Source: Gordoniibacillus chartarius (lineage in GTDB: Bacteria > Bacillota > Bacilli > Paenibacillales > NBRC-103111). Taken from it: 64,000 bases of DNA. Shown piece after piece: positions 24,898 through 33,395 of the stretch. The stretch covers positions 1-64,000 of the forward strand of contig NZ_JBHLWN010000020.1 of NCBI RefSeq assembly GCF_042432825.1, read 5' to 3'. A program made the translations under genes and the position numbers. The notes beneath the pieces are model-generated. The model was not told the origin of the DNA, did not search any database, and worked only from the letters and a program-made list of their open reading frames with translations. How positions within the stretch are numbered: position 1 is the stretch's first letter; each line of letters opens with the position of its first letter.

Positions 24898-26511
24898 TTA
24901 CTTCTTCATATCTTTGTAAGCGGCTCTGCGTTCGTCAATGACGGCTTGACCGCCCAGCTTCAGGAATTCGCCGACTAACGAATCGAACGTCTTGCTGAAA
25001 TCTTCCGGCTTCGCCATGATGCTCTTGACGATAGCCTCTTGCGCCTTATCCTTGAGCGTCTTGCCGAATTTGATCTCCGAATCGATCGGGCGATCGAAGC
25101 GAGGCACGGTGTACCCGTCCTTGAGCCCGTTAAGAATCGTCTGCTTCGCCAGTTCTTTGTAGCCTGCGAATTGGATTGAGGCGGCTTCGATATTTTTTTC
25201 CTGGGAGCCGAACTCTTTCCCGTTGCTGATGATGGCGATATCGGTGTTATTGTAGAACGTCTTCTTCGCTTCGTCCGTCGTGATCGGCTTCGGGAAACCG
25301 TTCTCCAGCGTATAATGCTGGCCTTCGATGCCGTTCTGCAGCGTAAACAGCACTTCCGGCTTCGACATCCAATCCAAATATTTCACCGCTTCCACCGCAT
25401 GCTTGCTCGACTTCGGAACCATGATGTACGCGCCGATCGGATCGTAAACGGCTTTCGGCGATTTGCCGTCTTCGTCCGTGAACGGGTCGATCGCGATGTA
25501 CTCGGCGCCCGGAACGTTCTTCTTGAGCGTGTCGAAGACGCTGCCGGGGGCCATCAGGTTCGGGTGAGCGGCCAGCGCCGTGAAGGCGCCGACGAGTCCG
25601 TTCGCCACGGCTTTCTCGAAGCTCTTGCCGTCTTTGTCCAGGGCAAAGTCCGGATTGATCAAGCCCTCCGCATTCATCTTATTCAGGAACTGGACGCCCT
25701 CTTTGTAGCCCGGCTTCGTAATTTCCGGGATTGAGGTGCCCGATGTCGACGACAACGCGTAACGGTCCTCCTCCGACATCTTCTTCACGAAGGAATTGAT
25801 CAGGACGCCTGGAGATGTAATGGTCGTACCTTCAATAGCAGAGAAGTCGTAAGGGATCAGTTTGCCGCCGGTTTGCCCCGGATCCTTCTCCTTAAACGCT
25901 TTCATAATTTGGTAAAATTCTTGCGTCGTCTTCGGCGCCGGCAGACCGAGCTTATCCAGCCAATCCTTGCGGATATACGTGGACTGGGTAAATACCAGCG
26001 TTCTCTTCGCCGGGATCGTATACTGCTTCCCGTTGAAGACGCCATAGTCGAGAACCTCCTTACCTAGGAACTTCTTCAGGTTCGGGCCGTGCTCCTCGAC
26101 CACTTGGCCGAGATCGGCCAACCCGCCGCTCTTGACATAGTTGTAGATCGTATTCGTGTCATACGTAAACACGATATCGGGCGCATCGCCGGTGGACATC
26201 AGCACGTTGAGCTTATCCACCTCTTGATTCCGCGGTACGGGAACGAACTGCAGCTTAATATGGTTCGGATCCCCGAAATTTTTCTGAATCCATTGCGTCC
26301 AGTAGTTGTTATCGACCGGGCCTGCCCCTGCAGGCGCATTGCCCCGGTCGAACACCTCCACCTTCAAGGTGACGGGCTCCTTGCTTGCATTGCCGCTTGC
26401 GCCGCCGGCAGGTGCAGCATCCTTGGCCGGGCCGGAGCAAGCCGCCAGCAGGCCTGTCAGCACCAGTGCCGCAGTCGATACGCCAAACCATTTTCTTGTC
26501 TCTGCTTTCAT
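24898..26511 (-). CDS. Sugar-binding lipoprotein of an Lpl-type ABC importer (copy 1)
   Basis: Extracellular binding protein of 537 residues that delivers a carbohydrate to the two permeases encoded just before it. The lipobox is LAAC near residue 25, then a Gly/Ala/Ser linker. The core matches copy 2 almost throughout, with NAPAGAGPVDNNYWTQWIQ and NAEGLINPDFALDKDGKSF as examples. It is the third gene of the operon and has a strong terminator behind it. No ATPase is encoded nearby, so a shared MsmX-like ATPase elsewhere is expected, as is usual for this transporter class. Confidence 0.92.
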   Translation of the reverse strand: MKAETRKWFGVSTAALVLTGLLAACSGPAKDAAPAGGASGNASKEPVTLKVEVFDRGNAPAGAGPVDNNYWTQWIQKNFGDPNHIKLQFVPVPRNQEVDKLNVLMSTGDAPDIVFTYDTNTIYNYVKSGGLADLGQVVEEHGPNLKKFLGKEVLDYGVFNGKQYTIPAKRTLVFTQSTYIRKDWLDKLGLPAPKTTQEFYQIMKAFKEKDPGQTGGKLIPYDFSAIEGTTITSPGVLINSFVKKMSEEDRYALSSTSGTSIPEITKPGYKEGVQFLNKMNAEGLINPDFALDKDGKSFEKAVANGLVGAFTALAAHPNLMAPGSVFDTLKKNVPGAEYIAIDPFTDEDGKSPKAVYDPIGAYIMVPKSSKHAVEAVKYLDWMSKPEVLFTLQNGIEGQHYTLENGFPKPITTDEAKKTFYNNTDIAIISNGKEFGSQEKNIEAASIQFAGYKELAKQTILNGLKDGYTVPRFDRPIDSEIKFGKTLKDKAQEAIVKSIMAKPEDFSKTFDSLVGEFLKLGGQAVIDERRAAYKDMKK

Positions 26512-26575
26512 GTTCGAACTCCCTTTCGTTGATGTGTTGGTCTTGCCTGTATGTTTACCCCTAAGATGAGGGGGA

Positions 26576-27463
26576 TCAACCTTTGACCGCTCCGATCATG
26601 ACGCCGGAGACAAAATACCGCTGAAGCCACGGATACACAAGCAGGATCGGCGTCGTTGCGAACATGATGGTCGCCGCTTTGATGCTTTCCGGCACCGTCT
26701 CGACTTGAAGCGCACCCTCCTGCGCCGTCACATCAGTCACCTGGCTGTTAATGACGATCTGATACAGCTTCAGCTGAATCGGGTACAAATCGGCATTCGT
26801 AATGTAAAAGAGCGCATCCGTGAAGCCGTTCCATCGGGATACCGCATAAAACAGGCTGAGCGTCGCAAGCACCGGCAGCGATAGCGGCAGGACGATGCGG
26901 ATCAAGCTGCCGATATGGGAGCTGCCGTCCAAATACGCCGACTCCTCCAAGCTGGCCGGAACCGATAAGAAGAACGTCCGCAGAATGATCAAGTTAAACG
27001 CGCTGATCATGCCCGGTACGATGAGCGACAGCAAATTGTCGAGCAAACCGAGCTGCTTCACCAGCAAATATTCGGGAATTAAGCCGCCGCTGAAAAACAT
27101 CGTGAAGACGATGATCAGCATAAACACCGACCGCCCCTTCAGCCGGTCCTTCGTTAACGGATAAGCCGCACAAATGCTCATTACCATACTGATCACCGTG
27201 TACGATACAGTCAGGCCGATCGTGAGCACCATCGACCAAATCATTCGCGAATCCTTGAATACGATCTGGTAAGCGTGGAAATCCAATTCCTTTGGAAAAA
27301 TCGTAACCTGACCGGATAAAACAGCCTGCTTGGAGCTTAACGAAATCGCGACGATGTGCAGGAACGGCAGGAGGCACAGCAGCAGCGCCGCTCCCACGAC
27401 CAGCATAATGATGGCGTCCGTGAGCCGAAAGCCCGATGATTTGCGCGCAACACCCGTTGACAT
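26576..27463 (-). CDS. ABC importer permease, LplC/YtcP-like
   Basis: Second permease of the carbohydrate importer, 295 residues and six membrane helices. The coupling motif EESAYLDGSSHIGSLIRIVLPLSLP (EAA loop) lies near residues 175-200, and the C-terminus ends LQRYFVSGVMIGAVKG, typical of this subfamily. I chose ATG 27463, preceded by TAGGAGG, over the frame start at 27481, which lies inside the upstream gene. Confidence 0.92.
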   Translation of the reverse strand: MSTGVARKSSGFRLTDAIIMLVVGAALLLCLLPFLHIVAISLSSKQAVLSGQVTIFPKELDFHAYQIVFKDSRMIWSMVLTIGLTVSYTVISMVMSICAAYPLTKDRLKGRSVFMLIIVFTMFFSGGLIPEYLLVKQLGLLDNLLSLIVPGMISAFNLIILRTFFLSVPASLEESAYLDGSSHIGSLIRIVLPLSLPVLATLSLFYAVSRWNGFTDALFYITNADLYPIQLKLYQIVINSQVTDVTAQEGALQVETVPESIKAATIMFATTPILLVYPWLQRYFVSGVMIGAVKG

Positions 27464-27474
27464 GTCGTTTCCTC

Positions 27475-28431
27475 CTACCATATTCCTTGCTCCCCGAAGC
27501 GCTTGGCGATCGTATTCGCCAGTACGACGAAGAACAGTCCTACCAGTGCCTGGAATAAGCCCATCGCCGTCGCCAGCGAGAATTGCGCCGCTTGCAGACC
27601 GACCTTATACACATAGGTACTGATGACTTCCGCATAATCCATAACAAGCGTATTCCCCATCACGAAAGGCCGCTCGAAGCCGATCGTCATAATATGGCCG
27701 AGCTGGATGATGAGAAGCACCACGATGGTCGAGCGGATGCCCGGCAGCGTAATATGCCGCATTTTTTTCCATCTCCCCGCCCCGTCTACCTCAGCCGCCT
27801 CGTAAAGCTCCTTGTTAATGCCGGTTAACGCCGCCAAATAGATGATCGTTCCCCAGCCGGCACTTTGCCACACTCCCGCCGCCAGGTACACCAGAACCCA
27901 AATATTTTTTTCCGTCAAGAACGGAATCGGCGGAATGCCGATGCCCGCGATCACATTGTTGATCAGGCCGCCGCTCGTGGCAAACATCTGATACACAAGG
28001 CCGCCGATAATGATCCACGAAATAAAATGCGGCAAGTACAGAAGCGTCTGCGCAAACTTCTTATACCAAAGCACCCTCAGCTCGTTCAGCAGAAGAGCAA
28101 GAATAATCGGCGCCGGAAACGAAACCAGCAAATCCAGAAGGTTCAGCATCAGCGTATTCCGGAGAACCTGATAAAACTGGCTCATCGCGAACAGCTGCCG
28201 GAAGTTGTCCAAACCGACCCACTCGCTGCCGGTCACGCCCTGGAAGATGTTATAGTCCTGAAACGCGATCGCCGCCCCATACATCGGCAGGTACTTGAAC
28301 ACAACAAAATACAAAATGGGAAGAGCGATCAGCAAATACAGCTGATAATCCCGCAACAATCCCGCTCCCCGCCGACGCCTCACGACCGCCTGCGACAATT
28401 GCGGCTTACTCTGTGTAAAACTTCGATCCAT
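27475..28431 (-). CDS. ABC importer permease, LplB/YteP-like
   Basis: First permease of the importer and first gene of its operon, about 318 residues. Features are DYQLYLLIALPILYFVVFKYLPMYGAAIAFQDYN and the EAA loop ELYEAAEVDGAGRWKKMRHITLPGI. The ATG at 28431 (MDRSFTQSKP) is preceded by AGAAGGG at good spacing; an ATG two codons upstream is also possible, and the longer frame to 28590 is not credible because it runs across the promoter. Confidence 0.92.
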   Translation of the reverse strand: MDRSFTQSKPQLSQAVVRRRRGAGLLRDYQLYLLIALPILYFVVFKYLPMYGAAIAFQDYNIFQGVTGSEWVGLDNFRQLFAMSQFYQVLRNTLMLNLLDLLVSFPAPIILALLLNELRVLWYKKFAQTLLYLPHFISWIIIGGLVYQMFATSGGLINNVIAGIGIPPIPFLTEKNIWVLVYLAAGVWQSAGWGTIIYLAALTGINKELYEAAEVDGAGRWKKMRHITLPGIRSTIVVLLIIQLGHIMTIGFERPFVMGNTLVMDYAEVISTYVYKVGLQAAQFSLATAMGLFQALVGLFFVVLANTIAKRFGEQGIW

Positions 28432-28468
28432 GTGCATCCCTTCTCTCCCTGTCATCAGTCCGAATCGG

Positions 28469-28552
28469 ATTACCCACACTATACGTTGACCTCGGCGATG
28501 TGAAAATTGACTCTTTTCCGAGCTCCTATCCGAATTCCGAACCCGTTGATAC
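28469..28552 (-). promoter_or_regulatory. Conserved promoter region of the permease operon
   Basis: Same arrangement as at 24712-24795: a 23-bp block at 28530-28552 identical but for one base, then a -10-like TATAGT inside ACGTATAGTGTGGGTAAT on the minus strand. The start codon of the permease is 38 bases downstream. Confidence 0.65.
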
Positions 28553-28624
28553 GGCTGGGCTTCCGAGGCTGCAATCAGAATCCGGTTCATTCCCGGAAAT
28601 CGGTCAATTCCCTCTGCCCACAGG

Positions 28625-28652
28625 AAAAAGGCCCATGATCGCTCATGAGCCT
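28625..28652 (-). terminator. Intrinsic terminator of the GH106-like gene
   Basis: On the minus strand AGGCTCATGA pairs with TCATGGGCCT (one G-U), followed by TTTTT; it separates this gene from the permease operon. Confidence 0.8.
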
Positions 28653-28666
28653 CAGTCCATTTATGC

Positions 28667-31600
28667 TTAAGGTGCTATCCTCTTGGTTGCATGTGCTTCA
28701 TAGTCAAAATACTGCCCCTCCAGCATCCCGATCAGCGTGTTCGTGAGGCGGAGCTCAAGCGAATGTTGATGCGATTGCGCCGATTCCGGCGGCAGCTTCC
28801 ACTCGTACGGAGTCCAGCTGCAGACGCCGAGCGATTCGCCGTCAACCAGCAGCTCGGCTATGTCGTAGAAAGGCGTCAATTCCGGCGGCAGGCGCCAGAT
28901 TGTTGCGCCGGAAGGCGTTTCTGCTCCTGACGCGAGCGCCATTGTTGTCGTTAGGGAGAGAACACCGGCGTAGAACGGGTACCCCTCGAATCCCCACGGC
29001 GTACGAACGGCGGCTTGCGGCTTTCGCCCGATGGCGAACCGCTCATGCTCAGGATCGCTATAGACGCCGAAATCGCCCGTAACGTGCAGCGGTTGAATCA
29101 GCCCGTCCCACGGCTGCTCCGCAAGCAGTTCGATGTCGATCGTGTTGTCACCCGCCCAGATCAGGGAGCGGATATCGATTTGGCGGTTGTGCGGATCATA
29201 TCTGCGCACGTGCTCCCATCGCTCCGTCTGGAGCTGTCTGCCGTTCACCTTGACCGTATACGCACCGGACAACGCTCCTTGCTCCATGAACAGGAAGCAA
29301 GCTTCCGGCAGCTCCTCCACCCGGAACTGCGCCCGGTAATGACAGCGCAGCGGATAGCCGATCTGCACCTGTACCGGCGTGCCGAATATTTGCTTATAGC
29401 GGAGCGGAAGCGCCGCAGGCTCCTGCAGCTTGGCGAGCACGTTCGACAGCGGCATCGGCTCTACTTGCAGCGGCTGCAAACCGCTGCCGTCCAGGGTAAG
29501 CTCCCACTGCGCGAGACGAAGTCCGTTGTGCGGCGACGCAGCGATCGTCCATTCGCTTAGCGGCGGAAGGGTGCGGTAGGATGGCTGGGCGGGAGGCCGG
29601 ACAGGAGAGTGGGAAGATATAGGTGCCGAAGACGGCGCCGGAGCTGCCGAAGCTGCTGCTGTTTCTGATACCGAAGCTGATACCGGAGCTGCTTCCCGCC
29701 CCGTCGCTGCCGCAGCCTTGGTTCGAAGCACGAGCAGCTGCGATTCATAAGGCCCCAAAGTCATGCCGACCTTCTCCGGCTCGCCTTGCCCCTCAATCCG
29801 CTCCTCAACACCTTCAGTGAGATCGATCCGGTCCAGCTGCCAGCCTTGCAGAGACTCAGGTAGGATGCAGTGAAATCGAACCGCCCGCCCCTCCTGATTG
29901 CTCAGAAACACCAGCTTGCCGCCGTCGTCCAGCGTCCGCTGCTGCAGCAATACGCTCCCCAGCGCTGAATCGTCCAGCTGTACGAGCGGAGCATCGCTCA
30001 CATTGCGCTGCAGCTCCTTCAGCTTGGGCAGCAGCTCGGCTTGCTCCCACAAGCAGCAGCCGGCGGAATCGGAGCGGAACGCCTCGCGGATCTCCGCGCA
30101 AATCGGCTCCCCTTCGTCCAGCTCTTCAATCGGCAGCTGCCCTGTGGCCACGACCATACCGCCGCCCGCTGCAAATTGACGAATCGCCTTCCAAGCCGCA
30201 GGCTCGAGATTCGTCATCGAAGGCAGCAGCAGCACCCGGTACTCCGCCTGCCCGAGCCGAATCGTTCCGCCGCTGACGTCCGCCTCCGCGAGCAGCTCCG
30301 GATCGAGATGGTCGTAATCGATCCCGTTCAGCAGCAAGCTTTTACACAGCTCAACCCAATCGTCACGCAGCTGCTTGAGTCTGCCCCGCTCCTCTTCGTT
30401 CTTGCCGCCGTAGTGAAACTCATGAAACGGATTGCCCAGATGCGTCCAGATCGACGTCGTCGGATCGAGCACCGCGACCGCGATGTCAGCCTTCCCCTGG
30501 CCGAGCCAATGAGCCAGTCTGCCCGCATAATCGCCCAGCTGGCGGAAATGCTCCCAGTACGGATTTTGCAGGAATTGCGAAGGCGGCGCGTCATACTTCG
30601 TTAACCCGTTCACCGTGTAATAGAAGGCGTGGAAGTTAAACATCGTAATGCCAAGCGCCGCCAGCCGGTCGAGCATCCACTTCGCATCCTGAAGCGTCAT
30701 CGACCACCCCACGCTGTGAAAGCACTCGATCAGAGCGCGCGGACGGTCCAGCTGCCTGGCGAGAGAGCTCGTCATCTTCGGATTATAGCGGAAGCCGCCG
30801 GTGTATTTGTTCAAGATCCATTCCAGAGACCTGCCGAGCTTCTCGTGTCCCGTGTCTCCCCCCGGAATGTGGCTGTAGCGCTGCGTCGTCATGCGCACGG
30901 AAGGAACCTCCGCAATGTACTGCATGCCATACCGCTCGCACCAGTCGTGTACCTTTTTGTGAAAGCGCTCCTGAAGCAGCCGGTGTATCGTCTGGAAATA
31001 CATGTAACGCAGCCGCGGCGTCTCCGGGCTTCCGCCGAACAGCAGCTCCGGCAGCTTCTCCCTGAGGCTGATCCCGTACTCCCGCTCAACGGCGGACAGC
31101 AGCTGGGGAGACCACGGCACGCCGCCGAGCAAGCCGATCTCATCGGTGAACATCCCCTTGACGGTCGTACCGAGCCGTTCGCCGAGCTCCTGCGCATATC
31201 GCTCATGCGTGACGCGCAGGAACGTATCCATCGCTTCATCGTGCAGCGGGTCGACGAAAGTGCCGTAATATTTAAAGTCCTCAATCGCCCGCTCCAACAC
31301 GAGCATAATCGTCCAGTTCCCCTCCGGTGCGCGCCATTGCAGCCTCTTGCCCGGGTTATATGTAAAATACCGCTTCTGGTTGTAGCTCGTTAACCCGACC
31401 TCCTGGAACACGTGCTCCGGCTGGTGATTGCCGACCAGCGGCGACAGGTCGAGCTTCTCCGACCAATCGAGCGATCCGTCCGCCGCCTGCCGCACCGCAA
31501 CGGCCGACAGCTCCCGCGACCACGGCAGCTCCCGCTCATATACACCGGGGCCGGCCCACGGCTCTTGAACAAGCTCCAGCGTTCGATGCACCGCATCCGG

Positions 31601-31921
31601 ATGCTCCAGCAGCACCTCTCCGCCTGCGATCCCGCTCGGGTACGGATATTCGTCGTACAGCCACACTTCAAGTCCGAGCTCCGCGGCCCGGTCTACCGTG
31701 AACCGCACCCGTTCGAACCATGCTGCGGACAAATACGGAATCGTGAGCCCCTGCCGCGCACACAGGAAAAAGCCCCCGACCCCCTTGTCCGCCATCTCCT
31801 TCAGCTGATGCTCGATCTCCGTCTCGGCCATCTCCCCGTTCCAGAACCAGAACGGCTGAACGCGCAGCGAAGCCGGCGGATTTGTCCACCCAGATGCCCT
31901 CTCGCCAGAAGTAACCGTCAT
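28667..31921 (-). CDS. GH106-like glycoside hydrolase (alpha-L-rhamnosidase family)
   Basis: Probably cleaves terminal rhamnose or a related sugar from imported oligosaccharides. The 1084 residues open with LRVQPFWFWNGEMAETEIEHQL and GLEVWLYDEYPYPSGIAGGE, typical of the GH106 group, followed by a long catalytic barrel and a Rossmann-like part near 540-640. An Ala/Pro/Ser-rich linker lies around 740-790. The C-terminus (about 880-1080) looks like a galactose-binding beta sandwich (ACFLFMEQGALSGAYTVKVNGRQL, WAGDNTIDIELLAEQPWDGL). No signal peptide is seen. It is transcribed alone, divergent from an AraC regulator, and has a LacI-type operator over its promoter. Confidence 0.8.
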   Translation of the reverse strand: MTVTSGERASGWTNPPASLRVQPFWFWNGEMAETEIEHQLKEMADKGVGGFFLCARQGLTIPYLSAAWFERVRFTVDRAAELGLEVWLYDEYPYPSGIAGGEVLLEHPDAVHRTLELVQEPWAGPGVYERELPWSRELSAVAVRQAADGSLDWSEKLDLSPLVGNHQPEHVFQEVGLTSYNQKRYFTYNPGKRLQWRAPEGNWTIMLVLERAIEDFKYYGTFVDPLHDEAMDTFLRVTHERYAQELGERLGTTVKGMFTDEIGLLGGVPWSPQLLSAVEREYGISLREKLPELLFGGSPETPRLRYMYFQTIHRLLQERFHKKVHDWCERYGMQYIAEVPSVRMTTQRYSHIPGGDTGHEKLGRSLEWILNKYTGGFRYNPKMTSSLARQLDRPRALIECFHSVGWSMTLQDAKWMLDRLAALGITMFNFHAFYYTVNGLTKYDAPPSQFLQNPYWEHFRQLGDYAGRLAHWLGQGKADIAVAVLDPTTSIWTHLGNPFHEFHYGGKNEEERGRLKQLRDDWVELCKSLLLNGIDYDHLDPELLAEADVSGGTIRLGQAEYRVLLLPSMTNLEPAAWKAIRQFAAGGGMVVATGQLPIEELDEGEPICAEIREAFRSDSAGCCLWEQAELLPKLKELQRNVSDAPLVQLDDSALGSVLLQQRTLDDGGKLVFLSNQEGRAVRFHCILPESLQGWQLDRIDLTEGVEERIEGQGEPEKVGMTLGPYESQLLVLRTKAAAATGREAAPVSASVSETAAASAAPAPSSAPISSHSPVRPPAQPSYRTLPPLSEWTIAASPHNGLRLAQWELTLDGSGLQPLQVEPMPLSNVLAKLQEPAALPLRYKQIFGTPVQVQIGYPLRCHYRAQFRVEELPEACFLFMEQGALSGAYTVKVNGRQLQTERWEHVRRYDPHNRQIDIRSLIWAGDNTIDIELLAEQPWDGLIQPLHVTGDFGVYSDPEHERFAIGRKPQAAVRTPWGFEGYPFYAGVLSLTTTMALASGAETPSGATIWRLPPELTPFYDIAELLVDGESLGVCSWTPYEWKLPPESAQSHQHSLELRLTNTLIGMLEGQYFDYEAHATKRIAP

Positions 31922-31945
31922 TCGGCATGCCTCCTATTTTTCATG

Positions 31946-31963
31946 GTAACGGTTACTATTATA
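31946..31963 (-). promoter_or_regulatory. -10 box with LacI/GalR-like operator before the GH106-like gene
   Basis: On the minus strand TATAAT (31958-31963) is followed at once by GTAACCGTTAC (31946-31956), a palindrome of the GalR/LacI type placed to block transcription start. No LacI-family gene lies in the window. Confidence 0.55.
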
Positions 31964-32047
31964 GGAAATTATGCTACGATGAGTATGAGGCAAACCCGAC
32001 TTTTACCTGGGCAAAACGGACATCGCAAATCGTCTGGAGGCGGCAGG

Positions 32048-32917
32048 ATGGTTCATCGAGCTATTGAAACGTCGAAGAGCATGAACTATTTTTCCGATGA
32101 CATTCCTTACTTTGTTAACCGCGCCTACGAAGGCTTTTACCGGCTGGAGCACAACCATGAATTCATCGAAATCAGCTGCGTCAGCGAAGGAGCGGGCTAT
32201 CACTACATTGCAGGCCGGCAATTCAGCGTGCAGCGGGGCGATATTTTCTATATTCCTGCGGGCACCTCCCACGTGTTTCGGCCAAAGTCGCCGAGCATGG
32301 AGGGCTCTTTCGTCATTCACAATTGTTTATTTTCGCGGGAGACACTCGCGGATTTGCTCAGTGTGCGCGGGGTGGACCTTGCCGTGAAGCAATTGTTCCT
32401 GCCCGGTCCGCCTGCAGGAGCCTATTTGCATATGACCGATACCGAGGGGGTACTGGGGCCGCTCTTTCATGCGCTGCATCTGGAGTATCATGAACGGAGA
32501 GCCGGGTTCGTTCTCGCTATGCGCAGCCATATCGGGCAAATTTTGCTCGGCCTGTATCGCCTGGCAACGGAGAGCAGCTCCGGCCTGCGGTATACGAAGC
32601 CGATCTCGTATTTGCTGGGCCGGCTGCCGCAGGAGCTGGCGGATCCGCCGCGCTTGGCTGAAGCCGCCGCCTTCTGCGGTCTCGGGGAACGCCAATTTTC
32701 CCGCCGCTTCAAGCAAGCGATGGGGATGACATATACCGAGTACCTTCACAAGCTTCGCATCGATGCCAGCTGCCGGCTGCTTAAGGACACGACACTTCGC
32801 ATCAAAGAGATCGCCGATGCTATGGGGTACAAGGATGTGCCCAGCTTTCAGGCGCTGTTCAAGCGGATGGTCGGGGTTACGCCAAGCGAGTATCGGACAG
32901 GCGGAGCAGACCGCTGA
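32048..32917 (+). CDS. AraC-family transcriptional regulator with cupin sensor domain
   Basis: A 289-residue regulator, probably activating the divergent GH106-like gene. An N-terminal cupin-like sugar-binding domain (EHNHEFIEISCVSEG, QRGDIFYIPAGTSHVF, about 30-85) is followed by two helix-turn-helix motifs: LAEAAAFCGLGERQFSRRFKQ and IKEIADAMGYKDVPSFQALFKRMVGVTPSEYR. The ATG at 32048 has GGAGG seven bases upstream. The open frame extends far upstream into the GH106-like gene but that part is not credible. Confidence 0.9.
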   Translation: MVHRAIETSKSMNYFSDDIPYFVNRAYEGFYRLEHNHEFIEISCVSEGAGYHYIAGRQFSVQRGDIFYIPAGTSHVFRPKSPSMEGSFVIHNCLFSRETLADLLSVRGVDLAVKQLFLPGPPAGAYLHMTDTEGVLGPLFHALHLEYHERRAGFVLAMRSHIGQILLGLYRLATESSSGLRYTKPISYLLGRLPQELADPPRLAEAAAFCGLGERQFSRRFKQAMGMTYTEYLHKLRIDASCRLLKDTTLRIKEIADAMGYKDVPSFQALFKRMVGVTPSEYRTGGADR

Positions 32918-32933
32918 ACGATCCGCTTCCCGA

Positions 32934-33320
32934 CTAATCCGACGATCTTCTTAGCGACTTTTCTTTTTTCCCAATCGTCTGCTCATAACGGGCTATTTTG
33001 TCATCGAGGCGATCTAGGATTTTGCTCATTTCCTGGATTCTGGAGAATAGCTGCAGTCGCTGCTCGATTAACAGCTCCTTCCTTGCCTCCAGGGTGTCGT
33101 CCCCCTGCTGAAACAGCCCGACATACTCGATCAGCACTTCAACCGGCAGGCCGGCGCCACGCATACATTTGATGAATTCGACCCACTTGCAGTCTTCTTC
33201 CGTATAATCCCGGATCCCGCTTTTGTTGCGGTTCACCCGAGGGATGAGTCCGATGCGTTCATAATAGCGGAGCGTATCCTGGGGGATCGAAAACTTTTCG
33301 CTTACCTCTGCAATCAGCAT
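32934..33320 (-). CDS. MerR-family transcriptional regulator
   Basis: A 128-residue activator. MLIAEVSEKFSIPQDTLRYYERIGLIPRV is the MerR winged helix, followed by GIRDYTEEDCKWVEFIKCMRGAGLPVEVL and a C-terminal dimerisation coil. It lacks the cysteines of metal sensors of the family, and resembles the AdhR type that controls aldehyde or redox responses. No target gene is obvious: downstream is a convergent AraC gene and upstream the large repeat array. Confidence 0.88.
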   Translation of the reverse strand: MLIAEVSEKFSIPQDTLRYYERIGLIPRVNRNKSGIRDYTEEDCKWVEFIKCMRGAGLPVEVLIEYVGLFQQGDDTLEARKELLIEQRLQLFSRIQEMSKILDRLDDKIARYEQTIGKKEKSLRRSSD

Positions 33321-33395
33321 GCAGGTTCACCTCCCGATATCCGCTATTATGGCATCTGGAGTTCACTCCAAGTCAAGCGATTTCGGTAATTGGGG

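Noticed and set aside
31412..32047. Upstream extension of the AraC frame
   Set aside because: It is the antisense shadow of the GH106-like gene; the ATG at 32048 has a proper ribosome site.
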